From: Methylobacterium sp. J-076
GTDB taxonomy: Bacteria; Pseudomonadota; Alphaproteobacteria; Rhizobiales; Beijerinckiaceae
Reading direction: 5' to 3'
DNA length: 64,000 nt
Assembly: GCF_022829405.1 (NCBI RefSeq)
Contig: NZ_JAKSXW010000140.1
Location: 1-64,000 of the forward strand
Shown: piece by piece, positions 1 to 8,243 of the stretch
How positions within the stretch are numbered: position 1 is the first letter of the stretch
How the letters are laid out: each line of letters opens with the position of its first letter
Notes under the pieces: model-generated
Told to the model about the DNA's origin: nothing
Seen by the model: the letters and a program-made list of their open reading frames with translations, nothing else
The model's database searches: none
Program-made: the position numbers and the translations under genes

Positions 1-178
1 CGGCGGGGGTGACGTCGATGATCTCGTAGCGGGCCAGCAGGCCGCCGCCGGCCTCGGGCACCTCCGCCCCCGCCTGGATCGCCGTGGCCGTCGGTCCCGC
101 CGCGGGCAGGAGCGTGCAGCCCGACAACGCCGCCGCGGCGATGCAGGCCGACGAGACGGCAAGGTTGCCCAAACGCAT
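1..178 (-). CDS. Polysaccharide export lipoprotein, N-terminal part (Wza/KpsD-like)
   Basis: Minus-strand start ATG at 178 running off the left edge. The visible ~59 residues begin with a short basic stretch and a hydrophobic segment ending in a lipobox-like L-S-G-C, so the product is predicted to be a lipoprotein. The segment after it ends in ARYEIIDVTP, which resembles the entry into the poly-sugar export domain of outer-membrane polysaccharide exporters. It lies head-to-head with kpsS and beside kpsC, which supports a capsule-export role. The assignment rests on the signal and context, since the domain itself is outside the window. Confidence 0.6.
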   Translation of the reverse strand, partial: MRLGNLAVSSACIAAAALSGCTLLPAAGPTATAIQAGAEVPEAGGGLLARYEIIDVTPA

Positions 179-567
179 CATCCAGAAATCCGTTGTGCCG
201 GGCCCGTCGACGCGGCCCGCCGACCCATAAGCGGTCGTGAAGACTGCTATCAGCTTAACGGTGAATTGAGGCCGGTTCGAGGATCGCAACTCATTGGCCG
301 GACGAGCGTGCCCTCTCGGCAACAATGCCGCCCGACCCACCGCCCTTTCGTCCCGCGACCATCATGCTGCCGCGTTTTCCGCGCCAGGACGGAGACAGGA
401 ATGCGGTGGCGACCGGCGCGACGACGCGTCGACCCCGCCCAGACGGTGCGCGATCGGAAAGTGTTGCTTTCATGGCATTGATCCCCGCTCACGGCTCTGT
501 AGCCTCTCCCCTGGACGACGATGCCGCGCGCAGCCTTCGCGACGCCGGCCGGATGGGCGGCGGTGAC
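179..567. other. Intergenic region between divergent capsule genes
   Basis: About 390 bases separate the export lipoprotein start (178, minus) from the chosen kpsS start (568, plus). It should hold both promoters, but I cannot name a convincing -35/-10 pair. An in-frame ATG at 472 preceded by a GGAAAG-like ribosome site is an alternative kpsS start, in which case the last ~95 bases are coding. Confidence 0.4.
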
Positions 568-1911
568 ATGAGCAACGAGCGCAGCGCGCCTCCGAAGGCC
601 GGCCAGCGTCAGGCCGGGCGGCAGGTCTTCCTGTTCCTGCAGGGGCCGATCACCCCGTATTTCGCGCATACCGCCGACGCCCTCGAGGCGCGCGGCCACC
701 GTTGCCTGCGGGTCAACCTGTGCTTCGGCGACACGCTGTTCTGGCGCCGCCCCGGCGCCGTCAACTACCGCGGCCGCCGGGAGAACTGGCCCGCCTTCAT
801 CGCCGATCTGATCGACCGCGAAGGCGTGACCGACCTGATGCTCCTCGGCGAGCAGCGCTTCTACCACAAGGTGGCGATCGCGGCGGCCAAGGCCCGGAAC
901 CTCAACGTCACCGTCACCGATTTCGGGTACCTCCGGCCGGACTGGATCACCCTGGAGCGGGACGGCATGTCGGGGGACAGCTGCTTCCCCCGCGATCCCG
1001 AGGCGGTGATGGCGCTGGCCGAGGGCCTGCCCGAGCCGGACCTGGAGCCGCGCTTCAAGGACAGCTTCAAGACCCAGGTGTTATGGGACATCGCCTACCA
1101 CATGCTCACCAACTGGCTGTGGTTCCTGTTCCCGTTCTACCGGTCCCACCAGCTCTACCACCCGGCGCTGGTCTATATCGGCACGGGCCTGCACATCCTG
1201 CGGGCGAAGTTCAGCACGCCGAAGGTCGATCGCTACGTCGACACGCTGAAGGCGGAGAAGGCCCCGTACTACGTGCTGCCCCTGCAGATGGAGAACGACT
1301 TCCAGCTCAGGGCCTATTCGCCGTTCTTCGACTTCAAGGCGCCGATCCACACGGTGGTCGCCTCCTTCGCCAAGCACGCCCCGGCCAATACCCGCCTCCT
1401 CATCAAGGCCCATCCCCTCGATCCGGGCATGCGCAACTGGGCGCGGATCGTGCGGCGCTCGGCGGCCAAGCACAACGTGTCCGGCCGGGTGGACTTCGTG
1501 GACGGCGGCAACCTCGCGATGATGCTCGATGCCTCGAAGGGCTGCATCACGGTCAACAGCACGGTGGGCCTCTGGGCCATGCGCGTGGCGGTGCCGACGA
1601 TCACCCTCGGCACGGCGGTCTACGACATCGAGGGCCTGACCTTCCAGGGATCCCTCGACCGGTTCTGGACGGAGGCGCGCCCGCCCCGGAAGGACCTCTG
1701 GCACGCCTTCGTGCGGGCCATCGTCGGCCACATCCAGATCCGCGGCGTGTACTACGCCAAGGAAGGCCTCGCCGCGGCCGTCCAGGCGACGGCCTCCCGC
1801 CTCGACCTGACCGAGGGCGCGTGGCTGGAGATGCGCTCCCGCGCCCGGCGCAGCGCACCGGCCGGGGAGCCCGCCCTCCCCGAGCACGGCTTCGGCCTCC
1901 AGAACGTCTGA
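568..1911 (+). CDS. kpsS: Capsular polysaccharide export/biosynthesis protein KpsS
   Basis: 447-residue protein of the KpsS family, glycosyltransferases that with KpsC build the poly-Kdo linker joining capsular polysaccharide to a lysophosphatidylglycerol anchor in the inner membrane. Visible signatures are an N-terminal FLFLQGPITPYF strand, a central LLIKAHPLDPG motif (family KxHP), and the late block TVNSTVGLWAM followed by DIEGLTFQG. The start at 568 places about 20 residues before the first strand; an upstream in-frame ATG at 472 has a better ribosome site but adds a low-complexity leader. The reading frame is open back to 325. Convergent with kpsC, from which it is separated by paired hairpins. 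Confidence 0.85.
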   Translation: MSNERSAPPKAGQRQAGRQVFLFLQGPITPYFAHTADALEARGHRCLRVNLCFGDTLFWRRPGAVNYRGRRENWPAFIADLIDREGVTDLMLLGEQRFYHKVAIAAAKARNLNVTVTDFGYLRPDWITLERDGMSGDSCFPRDPEAVMALAEGLPEPDLEPRFKDSFKTQVLWDIAYHMLTNWLWFLFPFYRSHQLYHPALVYIGTGLHILRAKFSTPKVDRYVDTLKAEKAPYYVLPLQMENDFQLRAYSPFFDFKAPIHTVVASFAKHAPANTRLLIKAHPLDPGMRNWARIVRRSAAKHNVSGRVDFVDGGNLAMMLDASKGCITVNSTVGLWAMRVAVPTITLGTAVYDIEGLTFQGSLDRFWTEARPPRKDLWHAFVRAIVGHIQIRGVYYAKEGLAAAVQATASRLDLTEGAWLEMRSRARRSAPAGEPALPEHGFGLQNV

Positions 1912-1920
1912 AAGACCGGG

Positions 1921-1976
1921 CCCGCCGAGGGGAGATCCCTCCGGCGGGATCCCCCCGCGGTAATCCCCGCGGGGGG
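1921..1976. terminator. Two tandem hairpins between convergent kpsS and kpsC
   Basis: Two inverted repeats stand side by side: CCCGCCG/CGGCGGG (1921-1927 with 1942-1948, extended inside by AGGG/CCCT) and a perfect 10-bp stem CCCCCCGCGG/CCGCGGGGGG (1951-1960 with 1967-1976) with a 6-nt loop. There is no T tract. The position between two convergent stop codons suggests a bidirectional terminator or RNA-end stabiliser. Confidence 0.55.
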
Positions 1977-1980
1977 ACGG

Positions 1981-3957
1981 CTACCGCCGCCTGAGCAGGT
2001 GCCGCGAGGCCAGCGACCAGACCTGCTTCATCGCCGCCTCCACGGTCGGCTCCCGGCGCGTCAACCCCGCATCGCCCTCGGCCAGGCGCTGGATGATCAA
2101 CTCCGGCGGGCAGGGCAGGCCGGTGCGCGGATCGACGTAGTGCGGGTAGACGATGAGCGCCGCGGCGACCAATTCGTCGAGGGTGATCCTCCGGGTTCGG
2201 CGCGGGCAGGCGGGGCTCTCGGTGAGGCCCCAGCCGGCGTAGAACGGCAGCCCGTGGGTGGTGACGCTCTTGCCCCGCAGCAGCGCCTCGAAGCCGATCA
2301 GCGACGAGATCGTCTCGACATGGTCGCTCGCGTCGATGGCGTCGGCCGCCGAGACGTCGCGCAGGACGATGTCGGCCAGCGCCGAGACCGCCTCCGGCGG
2401 GACCCGGCCGGGGCGCAGGCCCGCCTCCACGTCCGGATGCGGCTTGAAGGCGATCACGGCGTCCGGGTGGCGCTCGCGGGCGAGGCGCAGGAGGTCGGCG
2501 TTCCGGGTCACCGTCGCCGCGCAGAGCTTGACCGAGGCGTCGTTCTCCACCTGCCCGGCGACGAGCACCACCCGGCCCGGCCGCGGCATCGGCGGCAGGG
2601 CCGCGGCGCCGACATTGTACTTGCTGAGCCGGGCCTCCACGACCGCCACCCGCAGGCGCTGCGCCCGCTCCAGCACGTCGGCGGGAAAGCCGCCCCGCTC
2701 CAGCAGGGTCTCCAGGTCGCTGGGCGCCGTGGCGTCGTAGTAGATGCCGGTGGCGTCGACCACGTGCGAGGCGCCGGGCCGCAGGGCGACGCCGAGCCCG
2801 ATGGAGCGGATGAACCCGTCCTCCATGCGCAGCAGAGGCACCTGCGCCTTGCCGCAGGCCCGCGCGAGGTTCAGCGGCGCGCGGCTCGCCCAGGCCACCA
2901 CCCGCTCATAGCGGGCGATCTCGGCGGGCTTCGGATCGTGGCGCGGCGCGGCGATGGCGGGCACCCGGCCTGGCGAGGCCAGGGCCTGGGCCAGCCAGCG
3001 CCGCTTCCACGACGCGAAGCCGATGCACAGCGTCCGGGGGGCGTTGGCGCGCTGCTCCTCGACGATGAGGCGCAGGATCGCCGCCGCCTCCTCGAACCGG
3101 CAGCTCTCGCCGCCATAGGGTTCGAAGTAGCGCGAACAGATGAGGTAGGCGCCCGCGAAGACCTCGGCGGGGGTGCGTGCCCGGGTCCGGCGGATGGGGT
3201 CCAGCCGGTCGTCGGTGAAGCCCCAGCCGGCGTAGAACGGCACGCCGAAGCAGGCGACCGGGCGCCCGGCCAGGGCCGCCTCGAACCCGATATGGCTCGT
3301 GACGACGTAGAGCCGGTCCGCCGCCTCGATGGCCGACCACGCCTCGACGGGCTGCGTGACGACCTGCGCGCCCGATGCCTCGATCTCGGCCCTGGCGAGG
3401 TGGCCGCCGGTGCCCGGCCGGGCGGCCGGATCCATCACGACCACCCGGTCCGCCTCCGGGTGCTCGGCGGCGGCGGCGGCGAGCATGGTCGAGAACGCCG
3501 TCTCGCTGGCGAGGCCGAAGCCGATGGTCGGGTCCCTCGGCACCTGATCCACGATGACCACGAGGGGCCGGGTGCGGTCGCGCGTGGCCAGGAGAGCCGC
3601 GAGGTCGGCCCGGCGGGGGTCGTTGTCCAGGCTCAGGCGCGCCTTGCGCAGGAGGGCGATGCCGGCCTCGGCGCGGGTGAGGATCTCGTCGCTCTCCCAG
3701 CCGCCTTCCTGCAGCATCGTCTCCAGTTCGCTGCGCGCCGTGGCGTCGTAATAGATGCCGAGCCCGTCGATGATGGAGCTCAGCGGCCGCAGCGTGCGCG
3801 CGCCGGGCAGGCGGAGGAAGCCCTCGTCCCAGCGGTCGGCATGGCCGACCCGGCGGGAGACCGGCTCGCTTCCCAGGCGCCGCACCGGACGGCCCCCGGG
3901 CATCTCACGCTCCGAGAGTGTCCGCGGCCACAGGCGCTTGAGCTTGCCACCTTCCAT
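1981..3957 (-). CDS. kpsC: Capsular polysaccharide biosynthesis protein KpsC (tandem Kdo transferase)
   Basis: 658 residues from the ATG at 3957 (the frame is open to 4407, but the upstream ~150 codons look non-coding and would overlap the next gene's promoter). KpsC proteins carry two retaining beta-Kdo transferase modules that make the poly-Kdo capsule linker. The duplication is visible: GLGIYYDATARSELETML early and TGIYYDATAPSDLETLLE later, and SHIGFEAALAG...FGVPFYAGWGF repeated as SLIGFEALLRG...HGLPFYAGWGL. The first module lacks much of the usual N-terminal segment (only DEGFLRL is recognisable), whereas the second has RMEDGFIRSIGLG. Length is close to the family's usual ~670. Partner of KpsS. 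Confidence 0.85.
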   Translation of the reverse strand: MEGGKLKRLWPRTLSEREMPGGRPVRRLGSEPVSRRVGHADRWDEGFLRLPGARTLRPLSSIIDGLGIYYDATARSELETMLQEGGWESDEILTRAEAGIALLRKARLSLDNDPRRADLAALLATRDRTRPLVVIVDQVPRDPTIGFGLASETAFSTMLAAAAAEHPEADRVVVMDPAARPGTGGHLARAEIEASGAQVVTQPVEAWSAIEAADRLYVVTSHIGFEAALAGRPVACFGVPFYAGWGFTDDRLDPIRRTRARTPAEVFAGAYLICSRYFEPYGGESCRFEEAAAILRLIVEEQRANAPRTLCIGFASWKRRWLAQALASPGRVPAIAAPRHDPKPAEIARYERVVAWASRAPLNLARACGKAQVPLLRMEDGFIRSIGLGVALRPGASHVVDATGIYYDATAPSDLETLLERGGFPADVLERAQRLRVAVVEARLSKYNVGAAALPPMPRPGRVVLVAGQVENDASVKLCAATVTRNADLLRLARERHPDAVIAFKPHPDVEAGLRPGRVPPEAVSALADIVLRDVSAADAIDASDHVETISSLIGFEALLRGKSVTTHGLPFYAGWGLTESPACPRRTRRITLDELVAAALIVYPHYVDPRTGLPCPPELIIQRLAEGDAGLTRREPTVEAAMKQVWSLASRHLLRRR

Positions 3958-4347
3958 CCGAATGTCATCCATCTCCGGAGCTGAGAGAGCCTTGCCTGCC
4001 GAGGGGACGTGCGGCTCGAAACGGCGGGTGCGGGGGAAACCGAGACCGGTGCCGCGCGACCCGAATGTGTCGCCGTCGGGCATAGCACCAGAGCGGCCCG
4101 CGCCGAAATCGGCTTCCCCTCCGGCGGGGAGCACTCTACGAGGCCCGCGGCGGGGGGCGTTCCATATCGCCGTCACAGCGTCAAGCGAAGCGGAGGCGAC
4201 CACCGGCCCGGCCGGCGGCGGGCTCGTGCGGGGAAGGTCGGGCGCGCCGCGCGCCGGAGACGGGAAGGCGGGGATGATGGCGGGACCAATCAGTGCAGGG
4301 CCGGGCGGCGTTTGCCCCGCCGCGGCCCGCCGCCGGATCGTCGCCCG
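3958..4347. other. Divergent intergenic region kpsC / SDR
   Basis: About 390 bases between the kpsC ATG (3957) and the GTG start of the dehydrogenase (4348). It presumably contains divergent promoters. I find no convincing motif or small gene, and the open frames across it are GC-driven. Confidence 0.35.
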
Positions 4348-5106
4348 GTGAGGACGATCGTCATCACGGGGGCATCGAGCGGGATCGGCGCCGCCCTCGC
4401 CCGCCACTACGCCGCGGCCGGCACCCGCCTCATCCTCGTGGCGCGCAACGCGACGCGCCTCGAACGCGTGGCCGAGGAATGCCGCGCCCGGGGCGCCATC
4501 GCCGAGGCGGCGCAGGGCGACACCCGCGACCGGGCGGCGATCCGCACGCTCCTGCGTGAGGTGGATGCCCGCACGCCCATCGACCTCGTGGTGGTCAACG
4601 CGGCGATCAACGGCGGCGGGCGCGAGGGCCGGGTCGAGACCGAGGAGACCGCCTTCGAGACCGCCGACACCAATTACACCGGCTCGCTCAACGTGATGCT
4701 GCCGGCGCTGAGCCTGATGCTCGAACGGGGCCGGGGGCAGATCGCGCTGATGTCGTCATTGGCCGCCTACGCGCCGCTGGCCGACGCCCCGACCTATAGC
4801 GGGGCCAAGGCGGCCCTCGTCGCCCACGGCCTCGCCCTGCGCCAGAAGGTCCGCCCCCTCGGCGTGAAGATCAGCGTGGTGACGCCGGGCTACGTGAAGA
4901 CGCCGATGGGCGGCGAGCTGAAGGGGTGGCGTCCCCTGGAGATGAGCGCCGACCGGGCGGCCGTGGTCATCGCCCGGGGCCTCGCCCGCGACCGCGACGT
5001 GGTCTCCTTCCCCCTGCCGCTGGCCGTCCTGGCCCGTTCGGTGCTGCTGTTGCCCGAATGGGTGCGGCGGATCAGCCTGTCGGCTTTCCGGTTCAACAAA
5101 CGGTGA
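4348..5106 (+). CDS. Short-chain dehydrogenase/reductase
   Basis: 252 residues from a GTG start; the N-terminus is VRTIVITGASSGIG, so the NAD(P)-binding TGxxxGxG motif begins at about residue 7. The classical SDR catalytic YxxxK appears as YSGAKAA near residue 150 and the NAG-like motif as NAAI. The C-terminus has a hydrophobic/basic tail (LARSVLLLPEWVRRISL) that could associate with the membrane. The next gene overlaps its stop by GTGA, so the two are translationally coupled. Position in the capsule cluster suggests it modifies a sugar or lipid precursor, but the substrate is unknown. Confidence 0.8.
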   Translation: MRTIVITGASSGIGAALARHYAAAGTRLILVARNATRLERVAEECRARGAIAEAAQGDTRDRAAIRTLLREVDARTPIDLVVVNAAINGGGREGRVETEETAFETADTNYTGSLNVMLPALSLMLERGRGQIALMSSLAAYAPLADAPTYSGAKAALVAHGLALRQKVRPLGVKISVVTPGYVKTPMGGELKGWRPLEMSADRAAVVIARGLARDRDVVSFPLPLAVLARSVLLLPEWVRRISLSAFRFNKR

Positions 5107-5957
5107 CGGCTTTGCGGATCGCCCTCCTCGTCCTCGAGGCCCTGCCGAACGCGAGGGTCGTGCGGCGGCTCGTCGCCGACCGGGCGCACGAGATCGTCCT
5201 CGTCGGCCTCTCCAACGCCGAGCGCCCGTCGAGCGGCGGCCTGACGGGGCAGGTGCGCCGCCACCTCTCCCGCTCGGGGGTGGGGATCCTGCCCTATCTG
5301 GCGGTGAATTTCGGCCTGCCGGACCTGCTGAGGCCCCTCGCCCCCCTCACCCAGATGGCGACCGGGAGCGGCGACCTCCCCGAGGCGACGCCCCTCGCCA
5401 CCCTCTGCCAGCGGCTCGGAATCCGCACCGCGAAGGTGGACGACGTGAACGGGCCCGAGATGCACCGCGCCCTGCGGGAGGCCGCCCCGGACCTGATCCT
5501 CACCTACCATTTCGACCAGATCCTGAAGCCGGAGACCATCGCCCTGGCCCGGCTCGGCGGAATCAACGGCCATCCGGGGCTCCTGCCCCGCCACAGGGGG
5601 CCGGTGCCGACGATCCACGCTTTGGCGGACGGGCCCGAGACCTTCGGCATGACCCTCCACCGGCTGGCGGCGGCCATCGATGCGGGGGCGATCCTCGATC
5701 AGGAGGCGGTGCGCCTGCCCGCCGACGTGACGGCGACCCGCGCCGCGGTGATGCTGCACGCCCACGGGCGGGGGATGCTCGACCGGCTGCTCGACACGGT
5801 CGCCGCCACGGGCGCGCTGCCCGAGGGCAGGATGGCCGACGTGCTGCCCTACTGCCCGTTCCCCGACCGGGCGATGCTGGCCGGCCTCCGCCGCCGGGGC
5901 CTCCGGCTCACCGATGCGGCGGACCTCGCGGCGGCGGCGAAGCTGTCGCTGCGGTAG
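5103..5957 (+). CDS. Formyltransferase family protein (possible sugar N-formyltransferase)
   Basis: 284 residues, GTG start overlapping the upstream SDR stop by 4 nt. The formyl-transfer core is recognisable: GGINGHPGLLPRHRG supplies the Asn and His of the catalytic triad used with N10-formyltetrahydrofolate, and AAIDAGAILDQE supplies the Asp. The N-terminal ~100 residues are not the GARase/Fmt type I can name. The family covers methionyl-tRNA and nucleotide-sugar formyltransferases; coupling to an SDR beside kpsC/kpsS favours a sugar N-formyltransferase of surface polysaccharide. The substrate is inferred from context only. Confidence 0.7.
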   Translation: MTALRIALLVLEALPNARVVRRLVADRAHEIVLVGLSNAERPSSGGLTGQVRRHLSRSGVGILPYLAVNFGLPDLLRPLAPLTQMATGSGDLPEATPLATLCQRLGIRTAKVDDVNGPEMHRALREAAPDLILTYHFDQILKPETIALARLGGINGHPGLLPRHRGPVPTIHALADGPETFGMTLHRLAAAIDAGAILDQEAVRLPADVTATRAAVMLHAHGRGMLDRLLDTVAATGALPEGRMADVLPYCPFPDRAMLAGLRRRGLRLTDAADLAAAAKLSLR

Positions 5958-6051
5958 GGGCGGCCTCCGTCGTCCCCTCCCCGACTTCGCGGGCGGAGCG
6001 ACGCCAGGCATGGTGGCGGGCGCCCCCGAACTCGGCGGGTGCGCGTCGGGT

Positions 6052-7470
6052 TCAGTCCGGTCGTGCTATCCCGCTCCGGCCGACGGCGCGCCTGCGCCCG
6101 TATCCGTAAAAGATCGCCAGCCCGATCCCGAGCCACGCGGCCAGCCGAAGCCACGTCTCCGGCGGCAGGGAGGCCATCAGGGCGAGGCAGGCCAGGAGGC
6201 CGAGCCCGGCCACGAGGTCGGCGGCCGGCACCCGGAACGGGCGCCTCCGGTCGGGCTGGGTCCGCCGGAGGATCGACACGCTCGCGCAGACGAGGCCGAA
6301 GGCCAGCAGGGTGCCGATGCTGACCAGTTCGCCGAGGACGTCGATGGGCACGAGGCCCGCCACCACGGCGGTGCAGAGCCCGATGGCCCACTGGCTTGCG
6401 GCCGGCACGCGGGTGCGGGGATGGACCCGCGCGAAGGCATCCGGCAGCAGGCCGTCCCGGGCCATGGCGTAGAAGATCCGGCCCTGGCCGTAGAGGGCCG
6501 TGAGCGTCGCGGTGGTGAGGCCGACCAGGGCGCCGAGCTTCACGAACAGGGCGAAGCTGGGATGGCCGATCCTGTCGACGGCGAGCGCGATCGGGTCCGG
6601 CACGCCGAGCTCTTGGTAGGGCACGAGGCCGGTGAGGATCGCCGCGACCGCGACGTAGAGCAGCGTGCTCAGGGCGAGGGACCCGAGCAGACCCACCGGG
6701 GCGTCGGACTGGGGGTCGCGGCACTCGCCGGCCGCCGTCGAGACCGTCTCGAAGCCGATGAAGGCGAAGAACACCACCGCCGCCCCGCGGAAGATCCCGC
6801 TCGTCCCGAAATGGCCGAAGGACCCGGTGTTCTCGGGCACGAAGGGGTGCCACAGGTCCGGCCTCACCGAGCCGGCGCCGAGGCCGACGAAGGCCAGGAT
6901 GATCGCCACCTTCAGGGCGACCAGCGCCGCGTTGACGCCGGAGGCCGCGCGGATGCCCCGCGTCAGCAGGAGCGTGAGCGCGAGCACGATCCCCGCGGCG
7001 GGCAGGTCGATCACGCCCCCCGCCCCCGGCGCGGCGGCCAGCGCCCGCGGCAGGTGAAGGCCGAAATCGGCCATCAGGGATTGTGCGTAGCCCGACCATC
7101 CGGAGGCGACGGTGGCCGCCGCGAAGGCGAATTCGAGGACGAGGTCCCAGCCGACGATCCAGGCCGGCAGCAGGCCGAGGCTGACGCGGGTATAGGCGTA
7201 GGTGGAGCCGGCCTCCGGGATCATCGCCGCCAGCTCGGCGTAGCACAGGCCGACCAGCCCGCTGACGAGGCCGCCGACCACGAAGGACAGGATCAGCGCC
7301 GGCCCGGCATAGTGGGCCGCCGCGGTGCCGGTGAGCACGAAGATGCCCGCGCCGATCGTCCCCCCGAGGCCGATGCAGACGAGGCCGGGGGCGGTGAGCG
7401 CCCGGGCGAGGCCCCGCTCCGGTGTCGCGGCTATACCGTCCGTCATCGCCATCCCGGATCCCCCGCCCAC
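6052..7470 (-). CDS. APC-superfamily amino acid permease
   Basis: 472 residues, about 12 predicted membrane helices. Near the N-terminus (residues ~30-45) is the family motif GLGGTIGAGIFVLTG, which forms the broken helix 1 of APC transporters, followed by AEAGSTYAYTRV-like sequence (here IPEAGSTYAYTRV). Closest in feel to the cationic amino acid transporter (CAT/YfnA) subgroup, so it probably imports amino acids by proton symport. A second ATG seven codons in is an equally good start. It is divergent from rpsO and shares no operon with its neighbours. Confidence 0.85.
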   Translation of the reverse strand: MGGGSGMAMTDGIAATPERGLARALTAPGLVCIGLGGTIGAGIFVLTGTAAAHYAGPALILSFVVGGLVSGLVGLCYAELAAMIPEAGSTYAYTRVSLGLLPAWIVGWDLVLEFAFAAATVASGWSGYAQSLMADFGLHLPRALAAAPGAGGVIDLPAAGIVLALTLLLTRGIRAASGVNAALVALKVAIILAFVGLGAGSVRPDLWHPFVPENTGSFGHFGTSGIFRGAAVVFFAFIGFETVSTAAGECRDPQSDAPVGLLGSLALSTLLYVAVAAILTGLVPYQELGVPDPIALAVDRIGHPSFALFVKLGALVGLTTATLTALYGQGRIFYAMARDGLLPDAFARVHPRTRVPAASQWAIGLCTAVVAGLVPIDVLGELVSIGTLLAFGLVCASVSILRRTQPDRRRPFRVPAADLVAGLGLLACLALMASLPPETWLRLAAWLGIGLAIFYGYGRRRAVGRSGIARPD

Positions 7471-7776
7471 TCGTCATCGTGCACGCAGCGACGCGCGAGG
7501 GGAGCGCCTCCCCCGCCCACGTCCCGCTTCCCCCGGTCGCGACGCCTGCGACGACGGCGGGCCCGCGCAATTCCCGGGCCCGGGCCCCCGCCGCGCCCCG
7601 GGGGTGGCAACCGCACCGGTTTCGTGTATGCATCGCCGGACCTCGACCCGGTGACGGGCGGGGCTTGAACCGCTTGCGGCAGACCGTGCTGGACGACATC
7701 CCGGCACAGGCCGTTCCGCAGGCAGCGGCGCTCCGATGGGGCGCTCTACCGAACTCAAAGACCCGAAAGGTATGCG
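7471..7776. other. Divergent intergenic region permease / rpsO
   Basis: 306 bases containing the start region of the permease (minus) and the rpsO leader (plus). The half near 7560-7600 is nearly pure GC. No tRNA or credible small ORF. A CTTGAAC sequence near 7665 could be a -35 element, but I cannot pair it with a -10. Note that truB, often found just before rpsO, is not here. Confidence 0.35.
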
Positions 7777-8046
7777 ATGTCGATCACGGCAGAGCGCAAG
7801 ACCGCGCTCATCAAGCAGCACCGCACCGATGCGAAGGACACCGGCTCCCCCGAGGTGCAGGTGGCCATCCTCTCGGAGCGCATCTCCAACCTGACCGGCC
7901 ACTTCAAGACCCACAGCAAGGACAACCATTCCCGCCGTGGCCTCCTGAAGCTGGTTTCCCAGCGCCGTTCGCTTCTGGATTACCTGAAGCGCAAGGACGA
8001 GTCGCGCTACCGCTCGCTCATCGAGAAGCTCGGCATCCGCCGCTGA
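7777..8046 (+). CDS. rpsO: 30S ribosomal protein S15
   Basis: 89 residues, the usual S15 length. Recognisable family blocks are the [21 protein letters not shown] start, [18 protein letters not shown], and the [19 protein letters not shown] rRNA-binding stretch. S15 is a primary 16S rRNA binder of the small subunit. Followed at ~200 bases by pnp, the conserved bacterial pair, with a hairpin in between that could be the RNA-processing/autoregulation element known from other bacteria. Confidence 0.97.
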   Translation: MSITAERKTALIKQHRTDAKDTGSPEVQVAILSERISNLTGHFKTHSKDNHSRRGLLKLVSQRRSLLDYLKRKDESRYRSLIEKLGIRR

Positions 8047-8056
8047 TTCTCCTTTG

Positions 8057-8083
8057 ACGCGGCTCCGGGCTCCGGGGCCGCGT
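8057..8083 (+). terminator. Hairpin between rpsO and pnp (attenuator or RNase site)
   Basis: ACGCGGC (8057-8063) pairs perfectly with GCCGCGT (8077-8083) around a 13-nt loop, ten bases after the rpsO stop. No T-run follows, so it is more likely a partial terminator or an RNase III-type processing hairpin controlling pnp, as established for the rpsO-pnp mRNA in Escherichia coli. The function here is inferred. Confidence 0.5.
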
Positions 8084-8243
8084 TCCACGATGGCAGGTCC
8101 GGGCATGGGGCTCGGGCAGGCCGCGGGCCGCTTCGAGGCACGAGAGCGGGGCAGGATCACAGGGGGCTTTCCGAAGCCTCCCGTCGTCTTGCCCCCGCCG
8201 TGCCGGGCCGGGCCCGCCGCATGAAGGCAAGGATAGACAGACC

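Noticed and set aside
266-481. Small plus-strand ORFs before kpsS
   Set aside because: Arg-rich, several overlapping frames, no ribosome site; typical of GC-rich non-coding DNA.
3958-4407. N-terminal extension of kpsC giving 808 residues
   Set aside because: Extra 150 residues are Arg/Pro/Gly-rich, overlap the divergent gene start, and exceed the family length.
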